This document shows positions 50,631 through 59,643 of a DNA stretch of 64,000 nt, one piece after another. The stretch's first letter is position 1, and each line of letters begins with the position of its first letter. The notes beneath the pieces are model-generated. The model searched no databases. It saw only the letters and a program-made list of their open reading frames with translations, and was not told where the DNA came from. Source of the DNA: Pseudomonas sp. GM48 (GTDB lineage: Bacteria; Pseudomonadota; Gammaproteobacteria; Pseudomonadales; Pseudomonadaceae). The position numbers and the translations under genes are program-made. The stretch lies in NCBI RefSeq assembly GCF_000282335.1, contig NZ_AKJM01000115.1:62001-126000 (forward strand). The letters are read 5' to 3'.

Positions 50631-52070
50631 ATGGATTATTTCGGACCGCATATTTTCGGTTATACCATCGCCCTGCTGCACTCGCTGGGCATGATCGCGG
50701 CCATACATGCCGTGTTGACCGTTCGTACCGCCCAAGGTGCGATTGCCTGGGCCCTGTCGTTGTTTTTCATCCCCTACTTCACGCTGATCCCGTACCTGGT
50801 GTTCGGCCGCAGCACGTTCGATGGCTACATCAAGGCCCGGCGGCAGGCCAACGAGGAAATGCGCAAGGCCATCTCCGAACTCAACTGGCGACCCTGGGTG
50901 GAAGAAGCACTCACCGCCCGCGCTTCCTCGGCATATGCCTCACTCAGAGCGCTGCCGAAACTGGGACACATGCCATGCCTGGCCAATAACGAGATGCGAT
51001 TGTTGATCAACGGCCAGCAGACATTCGACGCCATTTTCGATGCCATCAGCCAGGCGAAAGAAGCCGTGCTGATCCAGTTTTTTATCGTTCACGACGACCG
51101 CCTCGGCCAACGCCTGCAAACCCTGTTGTTAAAGAAAGCCGCCGAAGGCGTGGCGATTTACCTGTTATATGACCGAATCGGCAGCCACTCCCTACCCCAC
51201 GGCTATGTGCAGGTCTTGCGTGATGGCGGGGTCGAGGTCAAAGCCTTCGCTACCCGCAGTGGCTGGCTCAATCGCTTTCAGGTGAACTTCCGCAACCACC
51301 GCAAGATCGTGGTGGTAGACGGCATTCTGGGCTTTGTCGGCGGCCACAACGTCGGTGACGAATACATGGGCGAGAAGCCGCCCCTGGCACCATGGCGCGA
51401 TACCCACGTACAAGTGCGCGGGCCAGTGGTGGCGTGTATGCAGGAGTCTTTCGCTGAAGACTGGTTCTGGGCGGCTCGTGCACTGCCGCCACTGATCCTG
51501 CCCGAGGTTTATCCGGAAGACGGCGTGCTGTGCCAGTTGCTCGCCAGCGGTCCGGCAGATTCCTACGAAACCTGTTCACTGTTCTTTGTCGAAGCCATCC
51601 ATGCGGCGACGGAACGGGTATGGATTACCAGCCCGTATTTCATCCCCGACGAAGCCGTGTCCGCGGCTTTGCGCCTGGCGGTACTGCGCGGTGTGGATGT
51701 GCGGCTGCTGTTGCCGTCACGACCTGACCACCGCATCGTCTACGCCGCCTCCAGTCTCTATGCCTTCGAAGCGGTGCGCGCCGGAGTGCGGGTGTTCCGT
51801 TACGAGCCCGGATTCCTGCATCAGAAAGTGGTGTTGGTCGACAGCGAAATCAGCGCCATTGGCAGCGCCAACTTGGACAACCGTTCGTTCCGGCTGAATT
51901 TCGAAGTGATGCTACTGACCGTCGACCGCGCGTTTGCCGCCGAGGTGGAGCTGATGCTCAACGATGACTTCGCCAACGCCCACGAAATCGCCAAAGAAGA
52001 AGGCCGGGAGACCCACCGCCTGCAGCAGGTCGGCATGCGGGTCGCCCGGCTGATTTCACCGATTCTCTAG
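50631..52070 (+). CDS. cls: Cardiolipin synthase A
   Basis: 479 residues. Two N-terminal helices (TIALLHSLGMIAAIHAVLTV; AIAWALSLFFIPYFTLIPYLVFGR), then two HKD phospholipase-D motifs: NHRKIVVVDGILGFVGGHN and LHQKVVLVDSEISAIGSAN. Condenses phosphatidylglycerol to cardiolipin at the inner membrane. Its end overlaps, tail to tail, the next gene by 4 bp; that gene also modifies membrane lipids. Confidence 0.95.
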   Translation: MDYFGPHIFGYTIALLHSLGMIAAIHAVLTVRTAQGAIAWALSLFFIPYFTLIPYLVFGRSTFDGYIKARRQANEEMRKAISELNWRPWVEEALTARASSAYASLRALPKLGHMPCLANNEMRLLINGQQTFDAIFDAISQAKEAVLIQFFIVHDDRLGQRLQTLLLKKAAEGVAIYLLYDRIGSHSLPHGYVQVLRDGGVEVKAFATRSGWLNRFQVNFRNHRKIVVVDGILGFVGGHNVGDEYMGEKPPLAPWRDTHVQVRGPVVACMQESFAEDWFWAARALPPLILPEVYPEDGVLCQLLASGPADSYETCSLFFVEAIHAATERVWITSPYFIPDEAVSAALRLAVLRGVDVRLLLPSRPDHRIVYAASSLYAFEAVRAGVRVFRYEPGFLHQKVVLVDSEISAIGSANLDNRSFRLNFEVMLLTVDRAFAAEVELMLNDDFANAHEIAKEEGRETHRLQQVGMRVARLISPIL

Positions 52071-53251
52071 AGGTAGATGTCGTCACGGGTCCACGGCAGT
52101 TCATGACTGCCATCGGCGTGAGCCTTCACCGCAAGAATCTGGTGCAGGTTGATCCAGCCCCGGGCGAACGCATAAGCGCAACCGGCCAGATACAGCCGCC
52201 AGATCCGCAGCACATGCTCAGGCACCAGTCTGGACGCCGCTTCGAGGTTATCCTCCAGGCGTTCGCTCCAGTGATCCAAGGTGCGCGCATAGTGCAGGCG
52301 CAAACTTTCGACATCGACGATTTCCAGCCCGGCCTCACTGATCTCGGCGGAGATCATCGACAGGTGCGGCAGCTCGCCGTTGGGGAACACATATTTCCCG
52401 ATGAAATCACCGGCACCGCGCCCCACCGGACGGCCATCGGTGTATTTGGCGGTGATCCCGTGGTTCATCACCAGGCCGCCCTCTTTCACCGCACCGAACA
52501 GAGTCTTGCAGTACTCCGCCAGATTGGCGTGGCCAACGTGTTCGAACATGCCGACGCTGACAACCTTGTCGAAGCGGCCATCCTGCGGCAAATCGCGATA
52601 GTCGAGCAGTTGCAGTTCGACCAGGTCGTCCAGGCCCTCCGCTTTTACGCGCTCCCGGGCCAGAGCCAACTGCTCCTTGCTAAGGGTGATACCGAACACT
52701 TTCGCGCCAAACTCTCGCGCAGCAAAACGCGCCAATCCGCCCCACCCACAACCCACATCCAGCAGGTATTCGCCGGGCTGCAGGCGCAGCTTGCGGCACA
52801 GATGACGGAACTTGGCTTGCTGGGCTTGTTCGAGGGTTTCGCTGCCGGTCTCGAAGTAAGCGCAGGAATACGCCATGTCACTGTCGAGCCACAGCTGATA
52901 GAACGCGTTGGAAAGGTCGTAGTGGTAGGAAATCGCCTTGGCGTCCGTCTCTTTGTCGTGGACGCTACGAACCGGCTGATTGTCGTCGCCTTCATCCAGC
53001 AATGCCTGGCTCCATTCATCGCAGACGCGGATCACATCGCTGATGGAGCCTTCGAGTTCCAGTTTGCCTTCGACAAATGCAGCGCCAAGCGCATCCAGGC
53101 TTGGATGGGTAAACTGGGTGACCATTTGTGGGTCCTTGACCACAATCGTGACGCTGGGCGTTGGCCCCAGATTGAATTCATGGCCATCCCAGAGTCTCAG
53201 GCGAAGCGGCAATTGCAGATTCTGTAAGGCCGGTGGAAGTTGCGCGAGCAT
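52067..53251 (-). CDS. Cyclopropane-fatty-acyl-phospholipid synthase family methyltransferase
   Basis: 394 residues. SAM motif I is YLLDVGCGWGGLARFAARE; ALSYHYDLSNAFYQLWLD-type sequence (AISYHYDLSNAFYQLW) and CAYFETGSETLEQAQQAKF are the Cfa active-site blocks. The N-terminal ~120 residues form the lipid-binding part. Adds a methylene group to unsaturated acyl chains of membrane lipids. Confidence 0.93.
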   Translation of the reverse strand: MLAQLPPALQNLQLPLRLRLWDGHEFNLGPTPSVTIVVKDPQMVTQFTHPSLDALGAAFVEGKLELEGSISDVIRVCDEWSQALLDEGDDNQPVRSVHDKETDAKAISYHYDLSNAFYQLWLDSDMAYSCAYFETGSETLEQAQQAKFRHLCRKLRLQPGEYLLDVGCGWGGLARFAAREFGAKVFGITLSKEQLALARERVKAEGLDDLVELQLLDYRDLPQDGRFDKVVSVGMFEHVGHANLAEYCKTLFGAVKEGGLVMNHGITAKYTDGRPVGRGAGDFIGKYVFPNGELPHLSMISAEISEAGLEIVDVESLRLHYARTLDHWSERLEDNLEAASRLVPEHVLRIWRLYLAGCAYAFARGWINLHQILAVKAHADGSHELPWTRDDIYL

Positions 53252-53468
53252 GGAGATTCCCCTTGTTTCAGACGTCTGAACAGAGGGTAGACCATCTTTG
53301 AAAAATAGCTGGCTATCGAATTAATAGCCTTTTTCAATGTTTCGCGACGCCTGAACCTGCCGCCGCGAATACACAAAATGATGTGCCCTCATCTCCAATG
53401 ACTACAAAGTACGCGCACAGTTCTAAAAAGTTAAAGCCTCGTGATTACCCGGTTTAGAGCATTCGCTT

Positions 53469-55379
53469 TCAGGCTTCATCCTTGAGTTTGAGCAACGGCT
53501 CCTGGAACCGCAGCAAACGACCGGCATTACCCAACACCAACAAAGTGCTTAGGTTATGCAGCAATGCCGCAATCATCGCCCCGGCAGCGCCGAGCCAGCC
53601 GAACGCGGCGAAGGCCACAATGGCCAGGGTCCAGCCCAGCCCGATGATCACATTGACCTGCAACGTCTGGCGGCACTGACGACTCAGGCGCACGCAGGTG
53701 CCGAGGCGGCGCAGGTCACTGCCGATCAACACGATGTCTGCCGATGCCAGGGCGATGTCTGCGCCGCCGGCACCCATGGCGACACCCACCACGCCAGCTT
53801 TGAGGGCCAGGGAGTCGTTGATGCCATCGCCGACCACCATTGGCCGGAAGCCGCTGTCGATTTCCTTGAGCACGCGGTTCAGTTTGTCTTCGGGCAGGGC
53901 TTGCGCTTCAACGTCACTGATCCCGACATCCCGGGCGAGTGTCTGTGCGACGCTATGGCGGTCCCCCGTGAGCAACAACTGACGACCCAGACCCAGTTCA
54001 CGCAACTCACCCAAGGCAAACTGCGCCTCGGGTTTGACGCTGTCGGCCAGCAACAGCCAGGCAAGAAACTCGCCGTTGAGCGCTAGCCCTGCAATCGGAC
54101 CGTCGTGATCGGGAACCGCCGTTGTGCTGATGCCCAGTTGCGCAAACAACTCCGGCCGGCCGAGCGCAGCTTCGCCCTGCCCGGTCATCGCCACCACGCC
54201 CAGGCCCTGGCGTTCATGAATATCAGAAAGCAGCAGGAAATGTTCCTGGGTCACCAACCCCGCGAGCGCACGGCTGACCGGGTGACTGCTGGCCGAGCCG
54301 AGGCTGGCGGCGAGCTTCAGGACATGGCTGCGATCCTCCAGCGGACTGTCGATGGATTGCAGGCGCAAGGTGCCGAAAGTCAGCGTCCCGGTCTTGTCGA
54401 CCACCAGCGAAGTCAGGTCCGCCAACTCTTCAAGGAACGCAGAGCTGCGGATCAAAATCCCGTGCCGCGCCGCCACGGCCACCCCGGCAATCGCCGTGGC
54501 CGGTGCCGACAGCACCAGCGCACAAGGACAGGCCGCCACCAACACTGCGAGCATCGCTTGGGCATTGTTGGTGATGAACCAGGTCACGGCGGCCAGCAGC
54601 AATACCAACACCATGTAGCTGCCGGCGTAACGCTCCAGCAGACGGGTGATTGGCGGCTTCGAGCGCTCGGCGTTTTGCATCAGGGCGATGACTTTGCCCA
54701 GGGTCGATTCATGGCCGGTGCGGGTCACTTCGATTCGCAGCAGACCGTCGAGGTTGATCGCGCCACCGAACACCGACATGCCGACTCCCGCCTCCATCGG
54801 CACCGATTCGCCGGTAATGGAGGCGGTGTCCAGACTGGCCTGGCCGGCTAACACCCGGCCATCCGCCGGCACCCGATCCCCGGCGCGCACCTCGACCAGA
54901 TCGCCGGCCTTGAGCGTGCCGTTATCGACTTCGATGATGGAGCCGTCCGCCTGCACCTTGCGCGCGTGGCTGCGGGTCAGTTTGCCGAGGGCGTGAATCG
55001 CTTCCTGGGAACCGATCACGCTGCGCTCCTCCAGCACGTGACCGAAGATCATGATGATCGGCAACAGGGCTGCCGTCAGCAGATCCCCGGTGGCCCAGGC
55101 ACCCAGCATGGCCAGGGCAATCAATTGATCGGTGATGCCGTGCAGGCTTGGATAACGCAGGCTGTACCAGGCCGAGCGCATGACCGGCACGGCGACCAGC
55201 AATGAGGCAAAACCCAGCAACAGCTGACTGACGCCACTCTGCTGCGGCGCCAGCCAACGCCAGATCAAACCCAGCGCGAGAAGGCCCAATGCGAGCATGG
55301 CCAGGGTCAACTGGCGAGCGGCGCGGCGCTGTTCAGTCGACGACAACAGGCTCGGTGCGGCAGCGGTTTGAGCGGTCAT
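53469..55379 (-). CDS. P1B-type heavy-metal translocating ATPase
   Basis: 636 residues. TGES (189-192), the membrane metal site CPC (284-286, in AACPCALVLSAP), phosphorylation loop DKTGTLT (328-334), SHPVSRAL and GDGINDSLAL. No N-terminal CxxC heavy-metal domain. CPC pumps move Cu, Zn, Cd or Co. Its operon with three SPFH genes and a Zur-type box points to zinc, but a pump induced by zinc limitation would be unusual if it exports zinc. The start overlaps the upstream gene by 4 bp. Confidence 0.9.
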   Translation of the reverse strand: MTAQTAAAPSLLSSTEQRRAARQLTLAMLALGLLALGLIWRWLAPQQSGVSQLLLGFASLLVAVPVMRSAWYSLRYPSLHGITDQLIALAMLGAWATGDLLTAALLPIIMIFGHVLEERSVIGSQEAIHALGKLTRSHARKVQADGSIIEVDNGTLKAGDLVEVRAGDRVPADGRVLAGQASLDTASITGESVPMEAGVGMSVFGGAINLDGLLRIEVTRTGHESTLGKVIALMQNAERSKPPITRLLERYAGSYMVLVLLLAAVTWFITNNAQAMLAVLVAACPCALVLSAPATAIAGVAVAARHGILIRSSAFLEELADLTSLVVDKTGTLTFGTLRLQSIDSPLEDRSHVLKLAASLGSASSHPVSRALAGLVTQEHFLLLSDIHERQGLGVVAMTGQGEAALGRPELFAQLGISTTAVPDHDGPIAGLALNGEFLAWLLLADSVKPEAQFALGELRELGLGRQLLLTGDRHSVAQTLARDVGISDVEAQALPEDKLNRVLKEIDSGFRPMVVGDGINDSLALKAGVVGVAMGAGGADIALASADIVLIGSDLRRLGTCVRLSRQCRQTLQVNVIIGLGWTLAIVAFAAFGWLGAAGAMIAALLHNLSTLLVLGNAGRLLRFQEPLLKLKDEA

Positions 55380-56434
55380 TGTGCAGCTCCCTGAATGATC
55401 AGGCGGGAATCGTCTTTGGGATCGACCGTCGTGACCGATCCGGCCTGGCCGAGAATTTTCGGCATCCGCTCGCGGTAGATGCGCAGCAACATTTGCGGGT
55501 CAGTACCTTGCTGCTGAGCCTTGGCCAGGCTCAACACCGTGGCCGTATCAGCAGACGCTTTGGCCAGTCGTTCACTCGCCTGGGCATGAGCCACCTGCAG
55601 TGTGCGGTCGGCTTGCTCGTTGGCGGTCTGCGTCAGCTTCTCGGCTTCGGTGCGCGCATTGGCGACGGCTTTATCGGCTTGCTGGCTGGCCGTCAGCACC
55701 GCGTTGAAGGCGTTGACCGCAGGACTGGGCAGACTCGATTGCACATCGACCCGCGCCACTTCGATCCCCAAACCCTGCCCTGTCGCAGTGAGCTCAGCCA
55801 AGCGCTGGTTAATGCCCTGCACCAGATCACCCCGCAAGCGCTCGCGCCTTTCCGCCGCCTGGCTATCGGCACCAATCAACTCCGGGCGAGCGACCAGAAT
55901 GGTGTCCAGATCCCGTGCGGCCGTGAGCGCCACGGCACTGCGGGTCACCAGCCGATCCAGTGCCGGCAACACATGTTCGCCCTGAAGCACGAACGCATAG
56001 GGCTCAGTGACTTTGTAGAAAACCCGCACATCGAGTTGCACCACCCCGGCATCCCCCGTTAACAGATAGCCGGAGCCCGCCAGGGCATCGCTGATCGGTG
56101 CGGCAAAACTGGCCACGCGATCCGCCTGTATCGCGGCACCACTGCGCAACAGGCCTTCCACTCGACGCTCGATCACCCGATCCGCCGCCGGCAACAAAAT
56201 CACCTGCTCGAACGGTTGCGGCCAGGCCAGTAATAACCCTGCATTCTGAATGCGATCCAACGCGCCGAAATGCAAAACGACTGCGCGATTTTGTGGATCA
56301 ATTTGCCGCACATTGGAAAACGCCCACGCCAACGCCGCCAACACCGTCACCGCGTAGAGGGCAATAAACGCCAAACGCCCGGCCTGAATCCAGGGACTGC
56401 TCAACTCATTTGTTCCACGTGGAACTAAACTCAT
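55376..56434 (-). CDS. SPFH/HflC-like membrane protein
   Basis: 352 residues. One N-terminal helix (LAFIALYAVTVLAALAWAF), then a band-7/SPFH domain (VRQIDPQNRAVVLHFGAL) and a long Ala/Glu-rich coiled coil (about 220-310: NARTEAEKLTQTANEQADRT). HflC-like proteins scaffold large periplasmic cages around membrane proteases. This is a paralog, not the hflKC of the hfq locus. A parS sequence covers codons 3-8. Overlaps both neighbours by 4 bp. Confidence 0.88.
   Translation of the reverse strand: MSLVPRGTNELSSPWIQAGRLAFIALYAVTVLAALAWAFSNVRQIDPQNRAVVLHFGALDRIQNAGLLLAWPQPFEQVILLPAADRVIERRVEGLLRSGAAIQADRVASFAAPISDALAGSGYLLTGDAGVVQLDVRVFYKVTEPYAFVLQGEHVLPALDRLVTRSAVALTAARDLDTILVARPELIGADSQAAERRERLRGDLVQGINQRLAELTATGQGLGIEVARVDVQSSLPSPAVNAFNAVLTASQQADKAVANARTEAEKLTQTANEQADRTLQVAHAQASERLAKASADTATVLSLAKAQQQGTDPQMLLRIYRERMPKILGQAGSVTTVDPKDDSRLIIQGAAQ
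56411..56426. promoter_or_regulatory. parS site at the start of the HflC-like gene
   Basis: TGTTCCACGTGGAACT, identical over 16 bases to the folE2 copy 10.6 kb away. Lies within codons 3-8 of the HflC-like gene. Confidence 0.85.
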
Positions 56435-57474
56435 GGCTGCGATCCGGACTTGTTTTCGAGGCTCGGCGGACCGTCAACCAACACCCGGAACGGTGCAGCA
56501 TCGGTGCGCAGAATCAGTTTGGTCCCCGGCGTCACTACCGTGCCCAAGGTGTCGAGCGAGCGCAGCAAGTTGTAGAGCTGCGGCGATCCCGCGTAGGCAC
56601 GACCATAAATCTGCGCCGCTTCGACCCGCGATTGCGCTTCGATATCCGCCGCTTTCACGGTGGCATCGGCCTGCACAATTCGCGCATCACGCTCGGCGGC
56701 GGAACGAATTTGTGCAGCTTCACGCTTGCCGATGGCCGTGCGTTCAGTGGCGATGGTTTCACGCTCGGCACGCATCCGGTCGACGGTCGCGGTGAGCGTC
56801 ACCGATGGCAGCGTCAATCGTTCGATACCGACCTGTACCACACGCACGCCATAAATGGTGAGTAGCTGCTGATCGATTTGCTTACGCAGTTGGGCCTCGA
56901 AATCGGCGATGCGCACTTGGCTGGCATCGGTATTCACCAAATTCGCCAGATCAAAACTGCTGGCGGTGGTCTCCAGTGCGGAGCCGACAAAGGTGCGAAT
57001 CTGCCGCGCTGCTTCATCGGGCTGGTTCTGCACTGCACGCATGAAGCGTTGCACATTGTCCGGATCGCCCTGTACCTGCCACGCCACGTAGGCCTGAACG
57101 ATGATGCGCAATCCGTCCCGCGTGCCCACGTCCTGCAAACCGCTGGAGGTGGTGCGCAGCCGCAGATCCACCGGGATCGCCGCCTCGAACGGCGCCGGCC
57201 AGCGCCAGCTCAGCCCCGGCTCCAGCAAGACTCGTGAAGGGTTGCCGAAGCGTGTGATCACCGTGGCCTCACCCGAACGCACCTGCACCAGGCTCGCGGC
57301 AGCGACAGCAAATGCGACCAACAAAGCAGCCCAACCCATACGGCGCCATGGAAACGGTCCGGCCTCCTGAGGATCGCCATGATGGTGATGATGATGGCCG
57401 TGGTGGTGATGCCCGCCATGGCCGTGATCGTGGCCGCTGTGGTCATCGTGATCGTGCGTATGGGACTGGCTCAA
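56431..57474 (-). CDS. SPFH/HflK-like membrane protein with His-rich N-terminus
   Basis: 347 residues. The first ~36 residues are dominated by His with Asp and Gly (for example HDHGHGGHHHHGHHHHHH), a likely zinc-binding tail on the cytoplasmic side. One helix follows (WAALLVAFAVAAASLVQV), then the SPFH domain (GEATVITRFGNPSRVLLEPG) and a coiled coil. HflK of the usual hflKC locus has a Gly-rich rather than a His-rich N-terminus. Second gene of the overlapping four-gene operon. Confidence 0.88.
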   Translation of the reverse strand: MSQSHTHDHDDHSGHDHGHGGHHHHGHHHHHHGDPQEAGPFPWRRMGWAALLVAFAVAAASLVQVRSGEATVITRFGNPSRVLLEPGLSWRWPAPFEAAIPVDLRLRTTSSGLQDVGTRDGLRIIVQAYVAWQVQGDPDNVQRFMRAVQNQPDEAARQIRTFVGSALETTASSFDLANLVNTDASQVRIADFEAQLRKQIDQQLLTIYGVRVVQVGIERLTLPSVTLTATVDRMRAERETIATERTAIGKREAAQIRSAAERDARIVQADATVKAADIEAQSRVEAAQIYGRAYAGSPQLYNLLRSLDTLGTVVTPGTKLILRTDAAPFRVLVDGPPSLENKSGSQP

Positions 57475-59429
57475 TTGGCAGCTCCTGGCTGAGCGGTTTT
57501 ACGCGACGGCGCAGGGTCAACCGGCAGCGTGAAAGTACGGAGGTCGATGGTCGGCGCGTTGCTGCTGCCACCCAGACGATGATCGAGAACCAGCAATTTG
57601 GCGTTGGCCAAACCCTGGGACAACTGACTGAAATACTGCTCCAACACGAAGGCTTGGCCAGCGCTGGCATAGGCTTTTCGCTCGGCATTGAATTTCAGGT
57701 CAGCTGCCTGGGCGCCAGCATTGATTTCACGGGCGCTGGCTGTCGCTTGATCGCGGGCGATACTGGCCTGCAACTGCGCCTGGTTAGTGGACTCGGCAGC
57801 GGCGCCGCGTTCACGGGCGATTAAGGCTTGCGCAGCAATCTGCGCCGCTTGCACACCGTGATAGGCGTTGGCTGCACCGGCCGGAGGGTGAATCGCCTCG
57901 ACCACCGTGGCGAGAATTTCCACGCCGCTGTCGAGTTTTTGCAAGTCAGCCTGGACGGCGCGACCGATTTCTTCAGCCAGCCCTACCCTGTCCTCGCCCA
58001 GCAAACCGTCGAGGGTGCGTGAGGCGAAGTCGTGAACCAGAATTCGGCTGGCGGTGCTGCGAATCAACATCGGCACATCCGCACTGTTATAGGTCGCGGC
58101 CAACGCCGCCTCATCGCTCAGACCGATGCGATAGACGAAGCGCACATCCATGTTGACGATCTGAAAGCTCTGCTTGTCAGCTCGACTGCTGGCGATCACC
58201 TGGGATTTGTCGTTCACATGGCTGGCGTCCCACAAGCGATTGGCAATCGCCGGGGCCGGGCCTTCAGCGGGGTTGGCCTGAACGGGGGCCGAGGTTTCGC
58301 CAACACTGGTGGCCAACTCGTGAACCACGCCATTCTCGACGCTCAACACACGGCCCAATGGCCACGGCAACCCCATATGCAAACCTGGGCCAAACACCTC
58401 CACCGGCTTGCCGAATCGTTCGTAGATGCCACGCCCTTGCAGCGCAATTTCGTGAATGCCGGTCAGTGACCAGCCAACGAGCGAAACCACCGCCAACACC
58501 GGCAGGAACGCCCGACGCATGTAGGTGAAGGCCCAGATCTGCCGCAAATCGATGCCGAAGCGGTTATGCAATTCGTGCTGCAGCGCCAGCAATGGCTGTG
58601 GTGGCCAGCGCAGCATGTCGGCGACAAAACTGCGCGCCAGCAGCTCCGGTTCCAGTCGTTCGCGGCGCGGGCTGAACAATGACAACACCGCGCGCAGCAA
58701 CAGTTCTGCTGCCACCAACCCCGGCAGCAGTCCGATCAATACCGCCAGGCGTACGGGCCATATCGACGTTTCATCGGCAAACAACAGACAAAAGGCACCG
58801 AGTACCAGGCTGATGATCGCCACACGCGTCAATTGCGCCAACGCGGCAGCTTCAGGCCATTGCGCGGGGTTTTCCTGGGCCAGATGGCGCTCCATCACCA
58901 ACAGGCCGAACGCCAACAGCAAGGAGCACGCCGCCCCGACAGTGGCTGCCAGGCCCAACGCTGCCGGGGGCAACGTGAGGTTCCAGGCCTGCTCGACGCC
59001 CACTAGCGCCAACACGGCCCAACCGCCCAGCCACAGCGTCGGCGCGCCTATTTGCCTGAGCAGGTGCTGCGATTGCCGGCTGATCCGGTCCAGCAAGCGT
59101 TCATACCACCCCAAAGGCGCGACAGATTCGTCGACAACGCCCTCCGCCACCACGGGATTCATTGCGCGGGCACGCCACTGGGCCACCCACCCGGCCGATT
59201 GCGCACCCGCCATCAACACCACAGACGCCGCGCTCAGGTTCAGCAGCAACGCTGGCCACAGTGTTTGCGAAGAAAACAGCCAGGCAAAAGATGCCAGCAG
59301 CACACCTACCGTCGCGAGTATGCCCGCACCGATGGCGAACTGGCGCAGCCGCCGCCCTTGTATGACCGCCTGCTGAAAGCGCGGCAACCCGACTAACGGC
59401 GCTTCATCAACATCGAGATCGACTTGCAT
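57471..59429 (-). CDS. Large multi-helix SPFH protein, first gene of the operon
   Basis: 652 residues from ATG 59429 (MQVDLDVDEAPLVGL), chosen for its GGGG ribosome site; ATG 59456 would put the start almost in the Zur box. At least six helices in the first ~330 residues (for example FAIGAGILATVGVLLASFAWLF; LLPGLVAAELLLRAVLSLF). An HflK-like SPFH domain begins at GRGIYERFGKPVEVFGPGL, with a coiled coil rich in Ala/Gln. Ordinary HflK has one helix, so the N-terminal half is an added membrane module. Confidence 0.85.
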   Translation of the reverse strand: MQVDLDVDEAPLVGLPRFQQAVIQGRRLRQFAIGAGILATVGVLLASFAWLFSSQTLWPALLLNLSAASVVLMAGAQSAGWVAQWRARAMNPVVAEGVVDESVAPLGWYERLLDRISRQSQHLLRQIGAPTLWLGGWAVLALVGVEQAWNLTLPPAALGLAATVGAACSLLLAFGLLVMERHLAQENPAQWPEAAALAQLTRVAIISLVLGAFCLLFADETSIWPVRLAVLIGLLPGLVAAELLLRAVLSLFSPRRERLEPELLARSFVADMLRWPPQPLLALQHELHNRFGIDLRQIWAFTYMRRAFLPVLAVVSLVGWSLTGIHEIALQGRGIYERFGKPVEVFGPGLHMGLPWPLGRVLSVENGVVHELATSVGETSAPVQANPAEGPAPAIANRLWDASHVNDKSQVIASSRADKQSFQIVNMDVRFVYRIGLSDEAALAATYNSADVPMLIRSTASRILVHDFASRTLDGLLGEDRVGLAEEIGRAVQADLQKLDSGVEILATVVEAIHPPAGAANAYHGVQAAQIAAQALIARERGAAAESTNQAQLQASIARDQATASAREINAGAQAADLKFNAERKAYASAGQAFVLEQYFSQLSQGLANAKLLVLDHRLGGSSNAPTIDLRTFTLPVDPAPSRKTAQPGAAN

Positions 59430-59461
59430 ACCACCCCAGAGTGTCTTCGCTAACATGGCAA

Positions 59462-59480
59462 TTCGTTACGATATAACGAA
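59462..59480. promoter_or_regulatory. Zur box 3
   Basis: TTCGTTACGATATAACGAA: 7-bp perfect arms; the inner GTTACGATATAAC matches GTTATANTATAAC except for two positions. It lies 33-51 bp before the large SPFH gene. Confidence 0.7.
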
Positions 59481-59643
59481 AATGGTGAAATTTCCGTATT
59501 CAAGCGCGCCATCTAAAGATGCCCAACCTGTCGCGTACCTGAAGCCTTGACCGAAATGCTGCAGAACGCACATATTACGTTCGTAATTTTATCCAGGAAC
59601 TACTTTTACCCATCCCTTCCCCTTTCGATCCAGGAGTACATCC

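Noticed and set aside
53311..53334. GGCTAT/ATAGCC hairpin with T run upstream of the Cfa gene
   Set aside because: Looks like a terminator, but no plus-strand gene ends there and the stem is only 6 bp.
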